64,000 nt of DNA from Legionella wadsworthii DSM 21896 = ATCC 33877 (lineage in GTDB: Bacteria; Pseudomonadota; Gammaproteobacteria; Legionellales; Legionellaceae). The notes below the pieces were generated by a model. That model was not told the DNA's origin. It did no database searches and saw only the letters and a program-made list of their open reading frames with translations. This document shows positions 49,887 through 59,103 of the stretch, piece by piece; position 1 is the stretch's first letter; the number at the start of each line of letters is the position of its first letter. The stretch lies in NCBI RefSeq assembly GCF_000701265.1, contig NZ_KL370759.1, forward strand, positions 1,167,398 to 1,231,397. Direction: 5' to 3'. Both the position numbers and the translations under genes were made by a program.

Positions 49887-51989
49887 ATGGCACATCCGAA
49901 TATTTCACAAGCAAAAACAATAAAAATTATAAATAATTATTTAAAATATCATAATCTGCCATTTAAATGGAATGAAACAGGAATATGTAATGGTTTAGCT
50001 GCGGTTCATGCTCAGTATGTACTTCAAGGTAAAGAGGATATTTTTTTAAAAATGCTACAGAAGATTTCTTCGATGAGCGAGGGAGACTTCAAAGCATCCA
50101 TGAACCATGACTCTCCCGATGAAGATTTAGATCACTTTATAAGCCAAGTAGTTTTAGCTTATGATCCAGGTCTTTTTGATAAAAAAATTTCTCAAAGAGA
50201 TTCTTTTAAAGCCTTAAATATTGATAGCAAACCTCTTGATTCCGATTTTATACTTCCATTGATAACTTCAGAGGAAAACTGGGCAAGCATTCTGAAGGAT
50301 ATGGACTTACAAAAAGGAGAGGTTTTAAAAATTAATTCCCCAAATCATTCAATATCTATTCATCGGTTAAATGGAGAATATATCGCTTTTGATCCTAATT
50401 ACCAAGAAGGTATCAAACGTTTTCGCACTGAAGAAGAATTAATGACTGAACTACGAACCAATGTTTTCCGTTTCCAGGATAAAAATATGGCTTTAACCTT
50501 TACTCGAATAACTCGTTCAGGATTCCAACATAGTTCTTCTTTCGAACAGCCTAAACCTGAGGATTATGCTAGAAAATACCTAGATGTAAATGCTATTGCT
50601 TCTTACTCAGAGAAAACAATAAATAACGCTACTTTCATAGCAGCTTATGGAAATGAGGCTTTAATGCAACTTTATTTTAAAAAAGATAAAGATTTGACAG
50701 CTTCAGTGCTTATGGAATTAGGATACGAAGCCATTCGCGACAATAATAATTCTGAAACTTTAGGATCTATTATCACTCAACTAAATTCTTGTTCCGAAAC
50801 TACCATACAGGAGAGAAAAGATAAAAAAACAGCTTTTCGCAATCTTATTTTACTTTCAATACTAAATGGTCGCCAGGAACTGTTTAATAAACTAATAGAA
50901 AATGATTTTGGATTAAATGTTTTCCAACATATAGATGATAGTATTTTAATGGAATTGGCCTCTCGGGGAGGAGATAAAGAACTTTTAATTCAAATTCTTG
51001 CGAAAATTAAATCAAGTCCTTGCCAAGGCTCTATTGAAGAATCAGAAGATGAACTCACTTCAGAGATTGAAGACACAGAAGAATTCGATGAGGAGACAGA
51101 AGAAACAGAAGAATACGACCAAAAGACAGAAGATGTGGAAGAATTGCATTTGGACGAGGAAGACGTACAAGTGGGAAGTCTTGCCGATTTTTTAGGAGAT
51201 GATTACATACAAACAATCGAGGAAGACGTACAAGTAGGAAGTCTTGCCGATTTTTTAGGAGAGGATTACATACAAACAGCTGAGGAAGACGTACAAGTAG
51301 GAAGTCTTGCCGATTTTTTAGGAGATGATTACATACAAACAGCTGAGCCTGAACCGTCTCCACTGGCTAAAATAATTCTGCAGAAAAATAAAAAAGGAGA
51401 GGATGCGATTATGTTAGCGATAAAAGGACAATCTCCGGATTGCCTTAGAGTCCTTTTCAAACAATTAAAAGAAGAAGGATATAATCTTAGTGAAGAAAAA
51501 TTACAAGATTACCTCGAACTAGCGATCTGTACTAATAATGTGCACATGGTGGATGAAATCTTTCACAAAAAGAATTCAGAAGAAATTAAATCCCTGGTAG
51601 ATGGGATTTCTCTTTCTTCTGAACAAGTTCAGAAGATGAACATTCATTTACTCAAAACTCTAGAGCGCAACGGGATGGTTTTTGATAATAACAGTCAAAA
51701 CATTATGACCGAAAAAGCAAATCAAAAAATGAGTCACATTGAAATATTAGGAGTAAAATTAGTTAAATTTGTCGAGTATATAAAAAGTGTATTTACATTT
51801 ACCTGTTCACCCAAGGAGGAGGATGTTGCGAATTTAGGATATCCTCATAAGATTAAAAATGCACCCTGTGACAATCTCACCTCAAAATTTAATTCTTTTA
51901 AACAAAAACATCAAGAACACACAACGGAACAGGAGTCAAAAAAGGAAGCCGAATTAGATAATACCTCGCCAATAATTCAAGCCAATTAA
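49887..51989 (+). CDS. Putative C58 (YopT-like) cysteine protease effector with acidic repeat region
   Basis: It has 700 residues, taking the ATG at 49887 over the TTG at 49863. The N-terminal domain carries C34 in G-I-C-N-G-L-A, H154 in S-P-N-H-S-I-S-I-H and D169 in A-F-D-P-N-Y. The sequence around each and the spacing (120 and 15) match the YopT triad (C139, H258, D274). Ankyrin-like helices follow (about 225-355). A highly acidic stretch (about 375-423) and three tandem 21-residue repeats (424-486) precede a second ankyrin-like helical part, a hydrophobic patch (about 618-640) and a polar tail. There is no signal peptide. It is probably a Dot/Icm-type secreted protein; target unknown. Confidence 0.75.
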   Translation: MAHPNISQAKTIKIINNYLKYHNLPFKWNETGICNGLAAVHAQYVLQGKEDIFLKMLQKISSMSEGDFKASMNHDSPDEDLDHFISQVVLAYDPGLFDKKISQRDSFKALNIDSKPLDSDFILPLITSEENWASILKDMDLQKGEVLKINSPNHSISIHRLNGEYIAFDPNYQEGIKRFRTEEELMTELRTNVFRFQDKNMALTFTRITRSGFQHSSSFEQPKPEDYARKYLDVNAIASYSEKTINNATFIAAYGNEALMQLYFKKDKDLTASVLMELGYEAIRDNNNSETLGSIITQLNSCSETTIQERKDKKTAFRNLILLSILNGRQELFNKLIENDFGLNVFQHIDDSILMELASRGGDKELLIQILAKIKSSPCQGSIEESEDELTSEIEDTEEFDEETEETEEYDQKTEDVEELHLDEEDVQVGSLADFLGDDYIQTIEEDVQVGSLADFLGEDYIQTAEEDVQVGSLADFLGDDYIQTAEPEPSPLAKIILQKNKKGEDAIMLAIKGQSPDCLRVLFKQLKEEGYNLSEEKLQDYLELAICTNNVHMVDEIFHKKNSEEIKSLVDGISLSSEQVQKMNIHLLKTLERNGMVFDNNSQNIMTEKANQKMSHIEILGVKLVKFVEYIKSVFTFTCSPKEEDVANLGYPHKIKNAPCDNLTSKFNSFKQKHQEHTTEQESKKEAELDNTSPIIQAN
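51156..51344 (+). repeat. Three tandem 63-bp in-frame repeats
   Basis: Units at 51156-51218, 51219-51281 and 51282-51344 encode E-E-D-V-Q-V-G-S-L-A-D-F-L-G-(D/E)-D-Y-I-Q-T-(I/A). Copies differ at only a few bases, so the expansion is recent. Each unit has an acidic head and a hydrophobic S-L-A-D-F-L core, like a short host-binding linear motif presented three times. Confidence 0.95.
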
Positions 51990-52193
51990 TTTTTGGGGCT
52001 TAGTAGAGCCTCAATTAGAAAAAGATATCATCTATTGGATTCATATAGGAGCCTATATCAGTTTACAAAAATAAATCGACCTGTTAACTTAAATTTTTAT
52101 TTTGGTCATATATATATGGCCTTTCTTTGATATGTATCTAAATAAACATCCCAATACTTTTAATTTGCTTTGGATGAAGGAGCTATAAAAACT

Positions 52194-53474
52194 ATGGAGC
52201 GGTTAAAATCCTATTTCCTTAAAGAGACCACCTTAAGAACCGAAATCATTGCTGGGGTTACTACATTTTTGACCATGGTATATATCGCTTTCATTAATCC
52301 AAGCATTCTCCACGATGCAGGTATGGATCAGGGTGCTGTTTTTACTGCTACTTGCATTATCACTGCGTTTGCATGTCTTTTTGCGGGCATATTTGCAAAT
52401 ACTCCTATAGGCATCGCACCTGGAATGGCTTTAAATATTTTCTTTTCTTATACCGTAGTTCAAGGCATGGGAATAACTTGGCAACAGGCTTTAGCGATTG
52501 TTTTTCTTTCAGGAGTCCTATTCTTTTTCATGTCTCTCACGAGTTTAAGACGTTTACTCATTGAAGCAATTCCACATAATTTACAAATTGCCATCTTAAT
52601 AGGAATTAGTTTGCTCATTGCATTAATTACCCTACAAAATAACCAGATTATTATTGCAGGACAACATAATTTAATGCATCTTGGAGACATTAAACGTCCC
52701 GAATTGGGTTTATTTTTCCTGGGATTTTTAATGATTCTTACTTTGGATTTTTATCAAATTCCAGGTGCAATCATTATTGGAATTCTGAGTATCACACTCA
52801 TAAGTCTTATGTTTGGTTTATCTACCTGGCAAGGTTTAATTGCCTGGCCCCCTTCCCTGCTGCCAACTTTTTTAAAGCTTGATTTTTCAGGTTTAAATAC
52901 TGTGCTTGCCATCAAGGCTACTTTTACCTTTTTTTTAATAGCCGTATTCGATGCAACAGGTACTTTAATCGGTTTATTAAATCCATCGATATTTCGACAA
53001 GAAAAAAATTATGCCAAACGTCTTAGCAATTGTTTAACAGCTGATGCAGCAGCCTCAGCTGTTGCCGGACTATTGGGTTCAGCCAGTACCTCGCCCTACA
53101 TTGAGTCTGCTGCGGGAATTGAAGCGGGCGGGCGCAGTGGAATAACCGCAATAGTGATAGCAATTGGATTTATCCTCATGCTATTTTTTTCTCCTTTAGC
53201 CCGTATGATTCCAAATTTTGCAGTTGGTCCTGCACTTTTATACGTTGCCTGCTGTATGATGAAACATCTTACCGACATGAAGTTACAAGACATCAGTGAA
53301 ACAGCCCCTTGTATGATGACAATCATGATGATTCCATTTACAGCATCTATCGCAGATGGGATTGGTGGAGGAATTATTCTTTACACCCTATTAAAATTAT
53401 TAACGCGCCAAAAAATTAATTTTTTATTATCCGTCCTGAGCATTGTTTTTGTAGTATTCTTCCTCGTCAGTTGA
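52194..53474 (+). CDS. Guanine/hypoxanthine permease, NCS2/AzgA type
   Basis: It has 426 residues with about 12-14 membrane helices, from the ATG at 52194 (AAGGAG upstream; the frame opens at a TTG at 52170). Family motifs include E-I-I-A-G-V-T-T-F-L-T-M-V-Y near the N-terminus, A-P-G-M-A-L-N-I-F-F-S, and F-D-A-T-G-T-L-I-G-L with G-S-A-S-T-S-P-Y-I-E-S-A-A-G-I. These place it in the AzgA/PbuG/GhxP group that imports purine bases by proton symport. Regulation is not visible. Confidence 0.92.
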   Translation: MERLKSYFLKETTLRTEIIAGVTTFLTMVYIAFINPSILHDAGMDQGAVFTATCIITAFACLFAGIFANTPIGIAPGMALNIFFSYTVVQGMGITWQQALAIVFLSGVLFFFMSLTSLRRLLIEAIPHNLQIAILIGISLLIALITLQNNQIIIAGQHNLMHLGDIKRPELGLFFLGFLMILTLDFYQIPGAIIIGILSITLISLMFGLSTWQGLIAWPPSLLPTFLKLDFSGLNTVLAIKATFTFFLIAVFDATGTLIGLLNPSIFRQEKNYAKRLSNCLTADAAASAVAGLLGSASTSPYIESAAGIEAGGRSGITAIVIAIGFILMLFFSPLARMIPNFAVGPALLYVACCMMKHLTDMKLQDISETAPCMMTIMMIPFTASIADGIGGGIILYTLLKLLTRQKINFLLSVLSIVFVVFFLVS

Positions 53475-53514
53475 AGATTACAATTGATTCAAGCACTTCT
53501 CATGAGGATTCGTT

Positions 53515-54063
53515 ATGTCCATCAAATGTTCTGTATTTATCGCTACCTCTTTGGATGGATTTATATCACGCGAGGATGGCTCCATTGATTGGCTCACGAG
53601 AATCAATTCCCTTGTACCCGCAGGTGAAGATGGAGGATACAAAGCATTTATTGCAACAGTGGATGGTTTAATCATGGGAAGAAATTCTTTTGAACAGGTA
53701 GTTACTTTTAAAGAATGGCCTTATGGAGCACTTCCCGTAATTGTCCTGAGTAATCAGCCTGTAAACATCCCAAAAAAATTAGAGAAATATGTTTCTTCCT
53801 CTTCTGAGCCACCATCAGTTCTAATCCATCGTTTGGCACGAAAAGGTATGAAGCATCTTTATATAGACGGAGGAATTACCATTCAAAAATTCCTTGCAGA
53901 AAATCTCATTAATGAACTCACCATTACCATCATTCCTTTATTACTTGGTTCTGGTCGCCCTCTTTTTGGTAATCAAATCCATGATAAAGAACTTGAACTA
54001 GTAGATACAAAAACTTTAAGTTGCGGTATCGTGCAGTTAAAATACCAAGTTTTGAATTTATAA
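53515..54063 (+). CDS. Dihydrofolate reductase / RibD C-terminal family protein
   Basis: It has 182 residues with the DHFR-like fold of the RibD_C family: V-F-I-A-T-S-L-D-G-F-I at 7-17, G-S-I-D-W-L, G-L-I-M-G-R-N-S-F, and L-Y-I-D-G-G-I-T-I-Q-K-F-L. An NADPH-dependent reduction is likely. The family includes riboflavin-pathway and orphan reductases, and this stand-alone type has no fixed substrate. It begins 41 bases after the purine permease on the same strand. Confidence 0.85.
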   Translation: MSIKCSVFIATSLDGFISREDGSIDWLTRINSLVPAGEDGGYKAFIATVDGLIMGRNSFEQVVTFKEWPYGALPVIVLSNQPVNIPKKLEKYVSSSSEPPSVLIHRLARKGMKHLYIDGGITIQKFLAENLINELTITIIPLLLGSGRPLFGNQIHDKELELVDTKTLSCGIVQLKYQVLNL

Positions 54064-54178
54064 ACTCCAATCGTCGAGAATAATTAATAGAATATTGCCT
54101 TTGTGTTTAAAAATTGTTTTACTTGAAATGGAGATAGCGGACAAATGGTATTCACCATAACATTCAGTAGGAGTCATC

Positions 54179-54454
54179 ATGACAAAATTCTTCGATAGTA
54201 AAACAAAAACATTATTTATCACGCAAGGTAGAACAGCGGCAGCAGATTTATCCGACAATCCCCTAATACAATTGCCTGAGCAGGGAGACATGCCTCCATC
54301 GCCTCAACTTCGTAGACAACTTGCACAATCAGGAAGTCATTGTTATAGACATTACATCAGCACAACAGGTGAAGAGTTAGAGGGAAATTTTGATTTAAAG
54401 GATCACTCAAATTCTGATCTTCAAGAAGTTGGTGATACCATTTATTGTCCTTAA
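54179..54454 (+). CDS. Small orphan protein (91 aa)
   Basis: No family is recognised. The ATG at 54179 has an AGGAG site seven bases upstream, which supports translation. The product is polar, with Pro- and Gln-rich stretches (Q-L-P-E-Q-G-D-M-P-P) and two Cys, and has no signal peptide or membrane segment. It lies among other orphan genes downstream of tRNA-Met. Confidence 0.62.
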   Translation: MTKFFDSKTKTLFITQGRTAAADLSDNPLIQLPEQGDMPPSPQLRRQLAQSGSHCYRHYISTTGEELEGNFDLKDHSNSDLQEVGDTIYCP

Positions 54455-54572
54455 ATAACAATGAATGAGCAAGTTTTTTAAAGTAAATAAGCGTAGCATA
54501 TCTTATTTTTTCTGATGATTTATCGAGTATTAAAAATAGAAAAATATATATACACTAAGCAAACCATCTGTA

Positions 54573-54578
54573 TATAAT
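54573..54578 (+). promoter_or_regulatory. Consensus -10 box upstream of the His-rich gene
   Basis: A perfect TATAAT about 97 bases before the ATG at 54675. No matching -35 hexamer is seen at the usual distance, so an activator may be needed. Confidence 0.3.
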
Positions 54579-54674
54579 GCGTTAAGATGATATTTTAAAT
54601 GAACAATTATGTAGAATTATCATCTGTAGAAAAAATGAATCACTTCAATTCTTTACTGAATAAGGATGAGAAAT

Positions 54675-54923
54675 ATGCATAGACACAACCATGGACATCA
54701 GCAAAGCACTCATGATCACACTCACCCCTCAACGACACCGGCACATACTCAAACTACTGTAGTTGTGAGGCATCCCGTAGTAGCGACCAACCCATATTCA
54801 TTTCATTACCATGGCCATCAACAGCCGTACTTTATACCCCAGCAACATACCAATCATGTACCTTACCATTCAAATCATCATGATCACGATGAGCATGGAC
54901 ATCACCATACCCATAAACCTTAA
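54675..54923 (+). CDS. Histidine-rich miniprotein (82 aa)
   Basis: From the ATG at 54675 the product has 23 His in 82 residues, in clusters such as H-R-H-N-H-G-H, H-D-H-T-H and G-H-H-H-T-H at both ends, with a Tyr/Pro/Gln-rich middle and no Cys. AAGGA lies upstream at a better distance for this ATG than for the one at 54666. Such proteins bind Ni, Zn, Cu or Co and act in storage or buffering. There is no signal peptide, so it should be cytosolic. A hairpin follows the stop. Confidence 0.72.
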   Translation: MHRHNHGHQQSTHDHTHPSTTPAHTQTTVVVRHPVVATNPYSFHYHGHQQPYFIPQQHTNHVPYHSNHHDHDEHGHHHTHKP

Positions 54924-55230
54924 TCAAATTACCCGGATTAATTTCCGGGTGATAACTAAATAGCCAATAATTTAATAATAATCATTAAATCTTAAAAGAT
55001 ACGCTAAATAAAGGCAGTGAATAAAATGCCTGCAGTCTGTGTAGACATAATGGTTATTTGGTAAATACAATCAATAGAAATAAACGAGCTATATTCTTAG
55101 CATTTAAATCAATCTTAATGCAGAATTACGAAAATGCTTGAAAATACCTTTAGTTACTCACGAAAAAAGGCTATTGTATGTCTATAAATTTAGTTATTAT
55201 GTTTATTACTTAAGGTTTTGCTATTTTTCA
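54924..55230. other. Intergenic stretch before lspD
   Basis: It holds the hairpin at 54931-54950 and then AT-rich sequence. The lspD frame is open from 55138, but that upper part encodes a Tyr-rich stretch unlike a secretin start. The lspD promoter should lie here, though no clear hexamers are found. Confidence 0.4.
54931..54950 (+). terminator. Hairpin after the His-rich gene
   Basis: ACCCGGA and TCCGGGT form a GC-rich 7-bp stem with a 6-base loop, eight bases after the stop codon. The T-run usual for an intrinsic terminator is missing. Confidence 0.45.
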
Positions 55231-57612
55231 ATGCGCTCAATAGTATTTATAATTTTAACATTTATTTGTTCTGCATTAATTCATGCAAACGAAATTAATA
55301 TTTCCACAACAACTAAAAATGGAAATACTATTTTTTATTTGCAAGCGGGCGCATTTAATTTAGAAAAGGATGCAAAACAACGCCAACAAGAGTTAGCCCC
55401 TCTCGTCACCGAACCTGTAGCAATAAAAAATTTGTCGGATAAAAAGTTGTATCTCGTTCAAATTGGCCCTATTCGTGATTATCTTACTGCTCGTGAGTTA
55501 CAAAATAAGCTCACCCTAAAAATTCTGGATTTGAAAAAAGCCAAACAACTTGTCAATCCACCTACTACGGTAGTAGAAAAGACTACAATTGAGGTTTCAA
55601 GTGAACCAGCATCCATTCCACCGCCAGAAGCTAAATTATGGAATTTAAGAAATGCGGACATCAGAGCGGTTATTGCCGAGGTATCGCGCGTTACGGGTAA
55701 AAATTTTGTTATTGACCCTCGGGTTCAGGGAAAAATATCCATCGTGTCCTCAACACCAATGAGCAATAAAGAACTCTATCAAGTGTTTCTCTCTGTCTTG
55801 CAGGTTTCAGGCTATGCTGCGATACCCAGTGGGGCCATTATTAAAATAATTCCAAATATAGATGCTAAAACGCAGTCACCTGATTTGCTGAATGAATTAA
55901 AACATCCACCACAGGGTGATGATTTGATGGTAGCCGTCATACCCGTTCATTATGTTCCTTCGGAGCAGCTCGTTCCTGTTTTGCGGCCATTAATGCCACA
56001 ATGGAGCAGCATTTCAGCGTACTCTCCCTCAAACATGCTCATCTTATCAGGGAGAGCAAACAACATTCGTAGTCTTTCGGATATCATCAAACAAGTGGAT
56101 AACTCTTCCGCAAATGGTATCGATATTGTTCCTTTAAAACATTCATTAGCCATGGATGTTGCGGCTACTTTAAAAGATTTAGTTAAAATTCAACCCAGCG
56201 TAGGTGGAATACGGGCACAATTGACAGTAGCAGCCGATGATCGCTCAAACTCCCTATTAGTCAGTGGTTCCAAAATAGACAGAATACGTCTTAGAATGCT
56301 TATTTTAAAGCTGGATAAAGAAAGCTCTGAAGGATTAAACACCAATACTCAAGTGGTCTATCTTCATTATCTTCGTGCGGAAGATTTAGTACCCATTCTT
56401 GCAGGTATTGCGCAAGCGAACTTTAGCGGAAATGTTGGAACTACAATTGGAACAGTAACGCAACCTGTTTTAGACAGTACAAACCCTGCATCCAGTCTGG
56501 CAAATAACTCCAATGGGCAAAGCGCAACCAGCTCGACCTTCAGTTCGTCAGGAGGAGGAACTGGTGCTCCATTAACATCATCGGGTGCTACTGCAAATAC
56601 AACTACGGCAACAACGCAAAATGAAGGCACCACAAAACCGTCCGTACAAATCATTGCGGAGCCCAATACCAATTCTATTATTTTAAACGCGCCAGCATCC
56701 GTCATACGCATTCTAAAAAGAGTAGTTGCCCAACTGGATATTAGACCGGCGCAATTGCTTATCGAAGCACTTGTTGCTGAAATCAACCAAGCAGATATTA
56801 ATGATTTAGGTATCGAGTGGGGAAGTGATCAATTAACGGGTAGGCCACAAGATTTTAGACCAGGGTTTGCTATAATAAATAGTGAAACCAGGGTTAACGA
56901 TTTACAAGCACAAATATATGCTTTAGCCAGAGAGAACAAAGCAAATATTTTATCAACTCCTTCCGTTGTAGTTCTTGATAATCGTCAAGCTAAAATATTA
57001 GTCGGTAAGCAGGTTTCGATTGCATCCACCACACAACCTGCTAATGCTGGAGGCACAACAAACAATGGCGTACCATTTACCACCTTTGATAGGGTCAACG
57101 TGGCCTTACATCTCTATGTTAGACCACAAATTACCCGTGGGAATGGAATTCAGATGCAAATCGATCAAGGAAATGACACGCTGGATCCACCAGTGGTTGC
57201 CCCCAATACCACAACACCTACATTTAGAATCAGCAGCATCGTGACTTCGGTTCATGTTGAAAGTGGAGATGTAGTCGTTTTAGGAGGCTTGACTCAAGAC
57301 AGTCTAAATAACGACAATAACCGTTTACCTATATTGGGAGACATTCCCGGTTTAGGACGTATATTTAAACGTAATGTCAATTCACGTGAAAAAAGGGTAC
57401 TCATGGTTTTTATTAAACCCATTATTTTACGTAATGAACGGGACAATATGGCAATAACCAGTGAGAAATACAATAATGTACGTCAATATGAATTGGATTG
57501 GTTAAAGTCTCAGGATGCATTTGTACAAAGCAATAATTCCACTGTATTGCCTGCTTTGAAACGGGCAGATTTGCCAAAGCCGTTTCACAGCCCTTTATTA
57601 GTAACAAAATAA
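55231..57612 (+). CDS. lspD: Type II secretion secretin LspD with N-terminal SPOR domain
   Basis: This is the outer-membrane pore of the T2SS. The ATG at 55231 gives a signal peptide (M-R-S-I-V-F-I-I-L-T, cleavage near residue 20) and 793 residues; the upstream open frame is rejected as start. A SPOR domain comes first (about 33-105, F-Y-L-Q-A-G-A-F and Y-L-V-Q-I-G-P-I). N0-N3 domains follow (N-L-R-N-A-D-I-R-A-V), with a Ser/Thr/Gly-rich linker in N3, then the secretin core (S-V-V-V-L-D-N-R-Q-A-K-I and G-D-V-V-V-L-G-G-L). The SPOR domain may anchor the pore to peptidoglycan. lspE starts four bases after the stop. Confidence 0.95.
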   Translation: MRSIVFIILTFICSALIHANEINISTTTKNGNTIFYLQAGAFNLEKDAKQRQQELAPLVTEPVAIKNLSDKKLYLVQIGPIRDYLTARELQNKLTLKILDLKKAKQLVNPPTTVVEKTTIEVSSEPASIPPPEAKLWNLRNADIRAVIAEVSRVTGKNFVIDPRVQGKISIVSSTPMSNKELYQVFLSVLQVSGYAAIPSGAIIKIIPNIDAKTQSPDLLNELKHPPQGDDLMVAVIPVHYVPSEQLVPVLRPLMPQWSSISAYSPSNMLILSGRANNIRSLSDIIKQVDNSSANGIDIVPLKHSLAMDVAATLKDLVKIQPSVGGIRAQLTVAADDRSNSLLVSGSKIDRIRLRMLILKLDKESSEGLNTNTQVVYLHYLRAEDLVPILAGIAQANFSGNVGTTIGTVTQPVLDSTNPASSLANNSNGQSATSSTFSSSGGGTGAPLTSSGATANTTTATTQNEGTTKPSVQIIAEPNTNSIILNAPASVIRILKRVVAQLDIRPAQLLIEALVAEINQADINDLGIEWGSDQLTGRPQDFRPGFAIINSETRVNDLQAQIYALARENKANILSTPSVVVLDNRQAKILVGKQVSIASTTQPANAGGTTNNGVPFTTFDRVNVALHLYVRPQITRGNGIQMQIDQGNDTLDPPVVAPNTTTPTFRISSIVTSVHVESGDVVVLGGLTQDSLNNDNNRLPILGDIPGLGRIFKRNVNSREKRVLMVFIKPIILRNERDNMAITSEKYNNVRQYELDWLKSQDAFVQSNNSTVLPALKRADLPKPFHSPLLVTK

Positions 57613-57615
57613 GCT

Positions 57616-59103
57616 ATGGAAAATGAAGATAAATCACTAAAAATCCCATACAGTTTCGCAAAGCATCATGGGATAGTTGTAGCCAATGAAATGAGTGATA
57701 ATCATGCTTTGGTTTATTATTTGCCGAATACTTCACTACAATCCCTTGCAGAAATCAAACGATTATTGCAATGTGAATTTACGTTAAAACAAGTCGATGA
57801 ATCAGCGTTTCAACAGCACCTAGCCCATGTATATCAATCCAAATCATCTATATTAGAAGCCGCTGGAGGAATGGAAGAAGATATGGATATTTCACTGTTG
57901 GCAAGCCAATTGCCCGTCAGTGAAGATTTACTTGAAAACCAGGATGATGCACCCATAATACGTTTATTAAATGCATTATTCACTCAAGCTATCAAACAAA
58001 AAGCCTCCGATATTCATATTGAAACTTACGAAGATCGCGTCCTCGTACGTAATCGAATCGATGGTGTGCTGCATGAAGTTCTGGAAATCCAACGTGCCAT
58101 TGCACCCTTGGTCATTTCGAGGGTTAAAGTAATGGCTCGATTAGATATTGCGGAAAAGAGGATACCCCAGGACGGTCGTATTTCCCTCCGGATTGGTGGA
58201 CATAACATTGACGTGCGGGTTTCGACTCTCCCCTCCAATCACGGGGAACGCGTCGTTTTAAGGATTTTAGACAAACAAGCAGCCCAACTGGATTTAAATC
58301 TTTTAGGAATGCCGGAACCCACAGTAAAAGCCATGAGAAAAATGATAGCTGAACCTCATGGAATCATTTTAGTAACTGGTCCTACGGGTTCTGGAAAAAC
58401 TACCTCTCTTTATGCCATGTTAACGGAATTAAACCAAGTGACCCGCAACATTCTCACTATAGAAGATCCAATCGAATATGATCTTGAGGGTATAGGGCAA
58501 ACACAGGTCAATACTAAAGTACAAATGACTTTTGCTAAAGGCTTAAGAGCAATTCTCAGGCAAGATCCGGACGTAGTCATGATAGGAGAAATTCGGGATT
58601 TGGAAACTGCAGAAATTGCAGTTCAAGCAAGTCTTACAGGTCACCTGGTTTTATCCACGCTACATACAAACAGTGCGCTAGGTGCCCTAACTCGTTTACG
58701 CGATATGGGCGTGGAGTCATTTCTCTTATCATCAAGTATCGTAGGACTGATAGCACAACGATTGGTCAGAAGATTATGTCCTAAATGCAAAACGCCCCAT
58801 CAATTAAGGGACGATGAAAAAGAATTAATGGATATTGGACCCGATACGGATATTTCAAAAGTTTATGAACCAAAAGGTTGCGATTTCTGTAATAACCTAG
58901 GTTATAAGGGAAGAACCGGCATTTATGAATTAATTCCAATTGATGAAGAGTTAAGGGGAATGATCCACCGCCAGGAAAATCTGCAAACAATGGAAAACTA
59001 TTTACGCCCCTCTACACCCAGTATTCGTGATGATGGATTTAAACGAGTTCTCGCTGGAGATACCTCACTGGCGGAAATTCTTCGCGTCACCACCCAAGTC
59101 TAA
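57616..59103 (+). CDS. lspE: Type II secretion ATPase LspE (GspE)
   Basis: This cytoplasmic hexameric ATPase drives the pseudopilus. It has 495 residues, with an N-terminal domain that contacts LspL/LspF (about 1-100), Walker A at 255-262 (G-P-T-G-S-G-K-T), the Asp box, Walker B (D-V-V-M-I-G-E-I-R-D) and His box (L-S-T-L-H-T-N). The four-Cys zinc motif C-P-K-C / C-D-F-C is present. It is coupled to lspD. lspF and the other lsp genes are elsewhere, as in L. pneumophila where lsp genes are scattered. Confidence 0.97.
   Translation: MENEDKSLKIPYSFAKHHGIVVANEMSDNHALVYYLPNTSLQSLAEIKRLLQCEFTLKQVDESAFQQHLAHVYQSKSSILEAAGGMEEDMDISLLASQLPVSEDLLENQDDAPIIRLLNALFTQAIKQKASDIHIETYEDRVLVRNRIDGVLHEVLEIQRAIAPLVISRVKVMARLDIAEKRIPQDGRISLRIGGHNIDVRVSTLPSNHGERVVLRILDKQAAQLDLNLLGMPEPTVKAMRKMIAEPHGIILVTGPTGSGKTTSLYAMLTELNQVTRNILTIEDPIEYDLEGIGQTQVNTKVQMTFAKGLRAILRQDPDVVMIGEIRDLETAEIAVQASLTGHLVLSTLHTNSALGALTRLRDMGVESFLLSSSIVGLIAQRLVRRLCPKCKTPHQLRDDEKELMDIGPDTDISKVYEPKGCDFCNNLGYKGRTGIYELIPIDEELRGMIHRQENLQTMENYLRPSTPSIRDDGFKRVLAGDTSLAEILRVTTQV

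Noticed and set aside
51156..51344. CRISPR-like array
   Set aside because: Only three directly abutting units with no unique spacers, and they keep the reading frame of a larger gene.
51055..51363. 102-codon minus-strand frame with repeated L-F-V-C-N-H-L-L-K motifs
   Set aside because: It is the mirror of the 63-bp repeats in the effector gene on the other strand; the repetition is inherited from them.
55138..55230. N-terminal extension of LspD
   Set aside because: The 31 extra residues are Tyr-rich and would bury the signal peptide that starts at 55231.
47114..55230. Duplicate of the tRNA-Met 3' end as an attachment site
   Set aside because: I looked for a second copy of the GTTCGAGTCCACC...CCACCA end downstream and found none, and there is no integrase gene in the window.
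56367..56786. 139-codon minus-strand frame inside lspD
   Set aside because: It is antisense to the Ser/Thr/Gly-rich linker of a clear secretin gene, and low-complexity coding often leaves such open frames.
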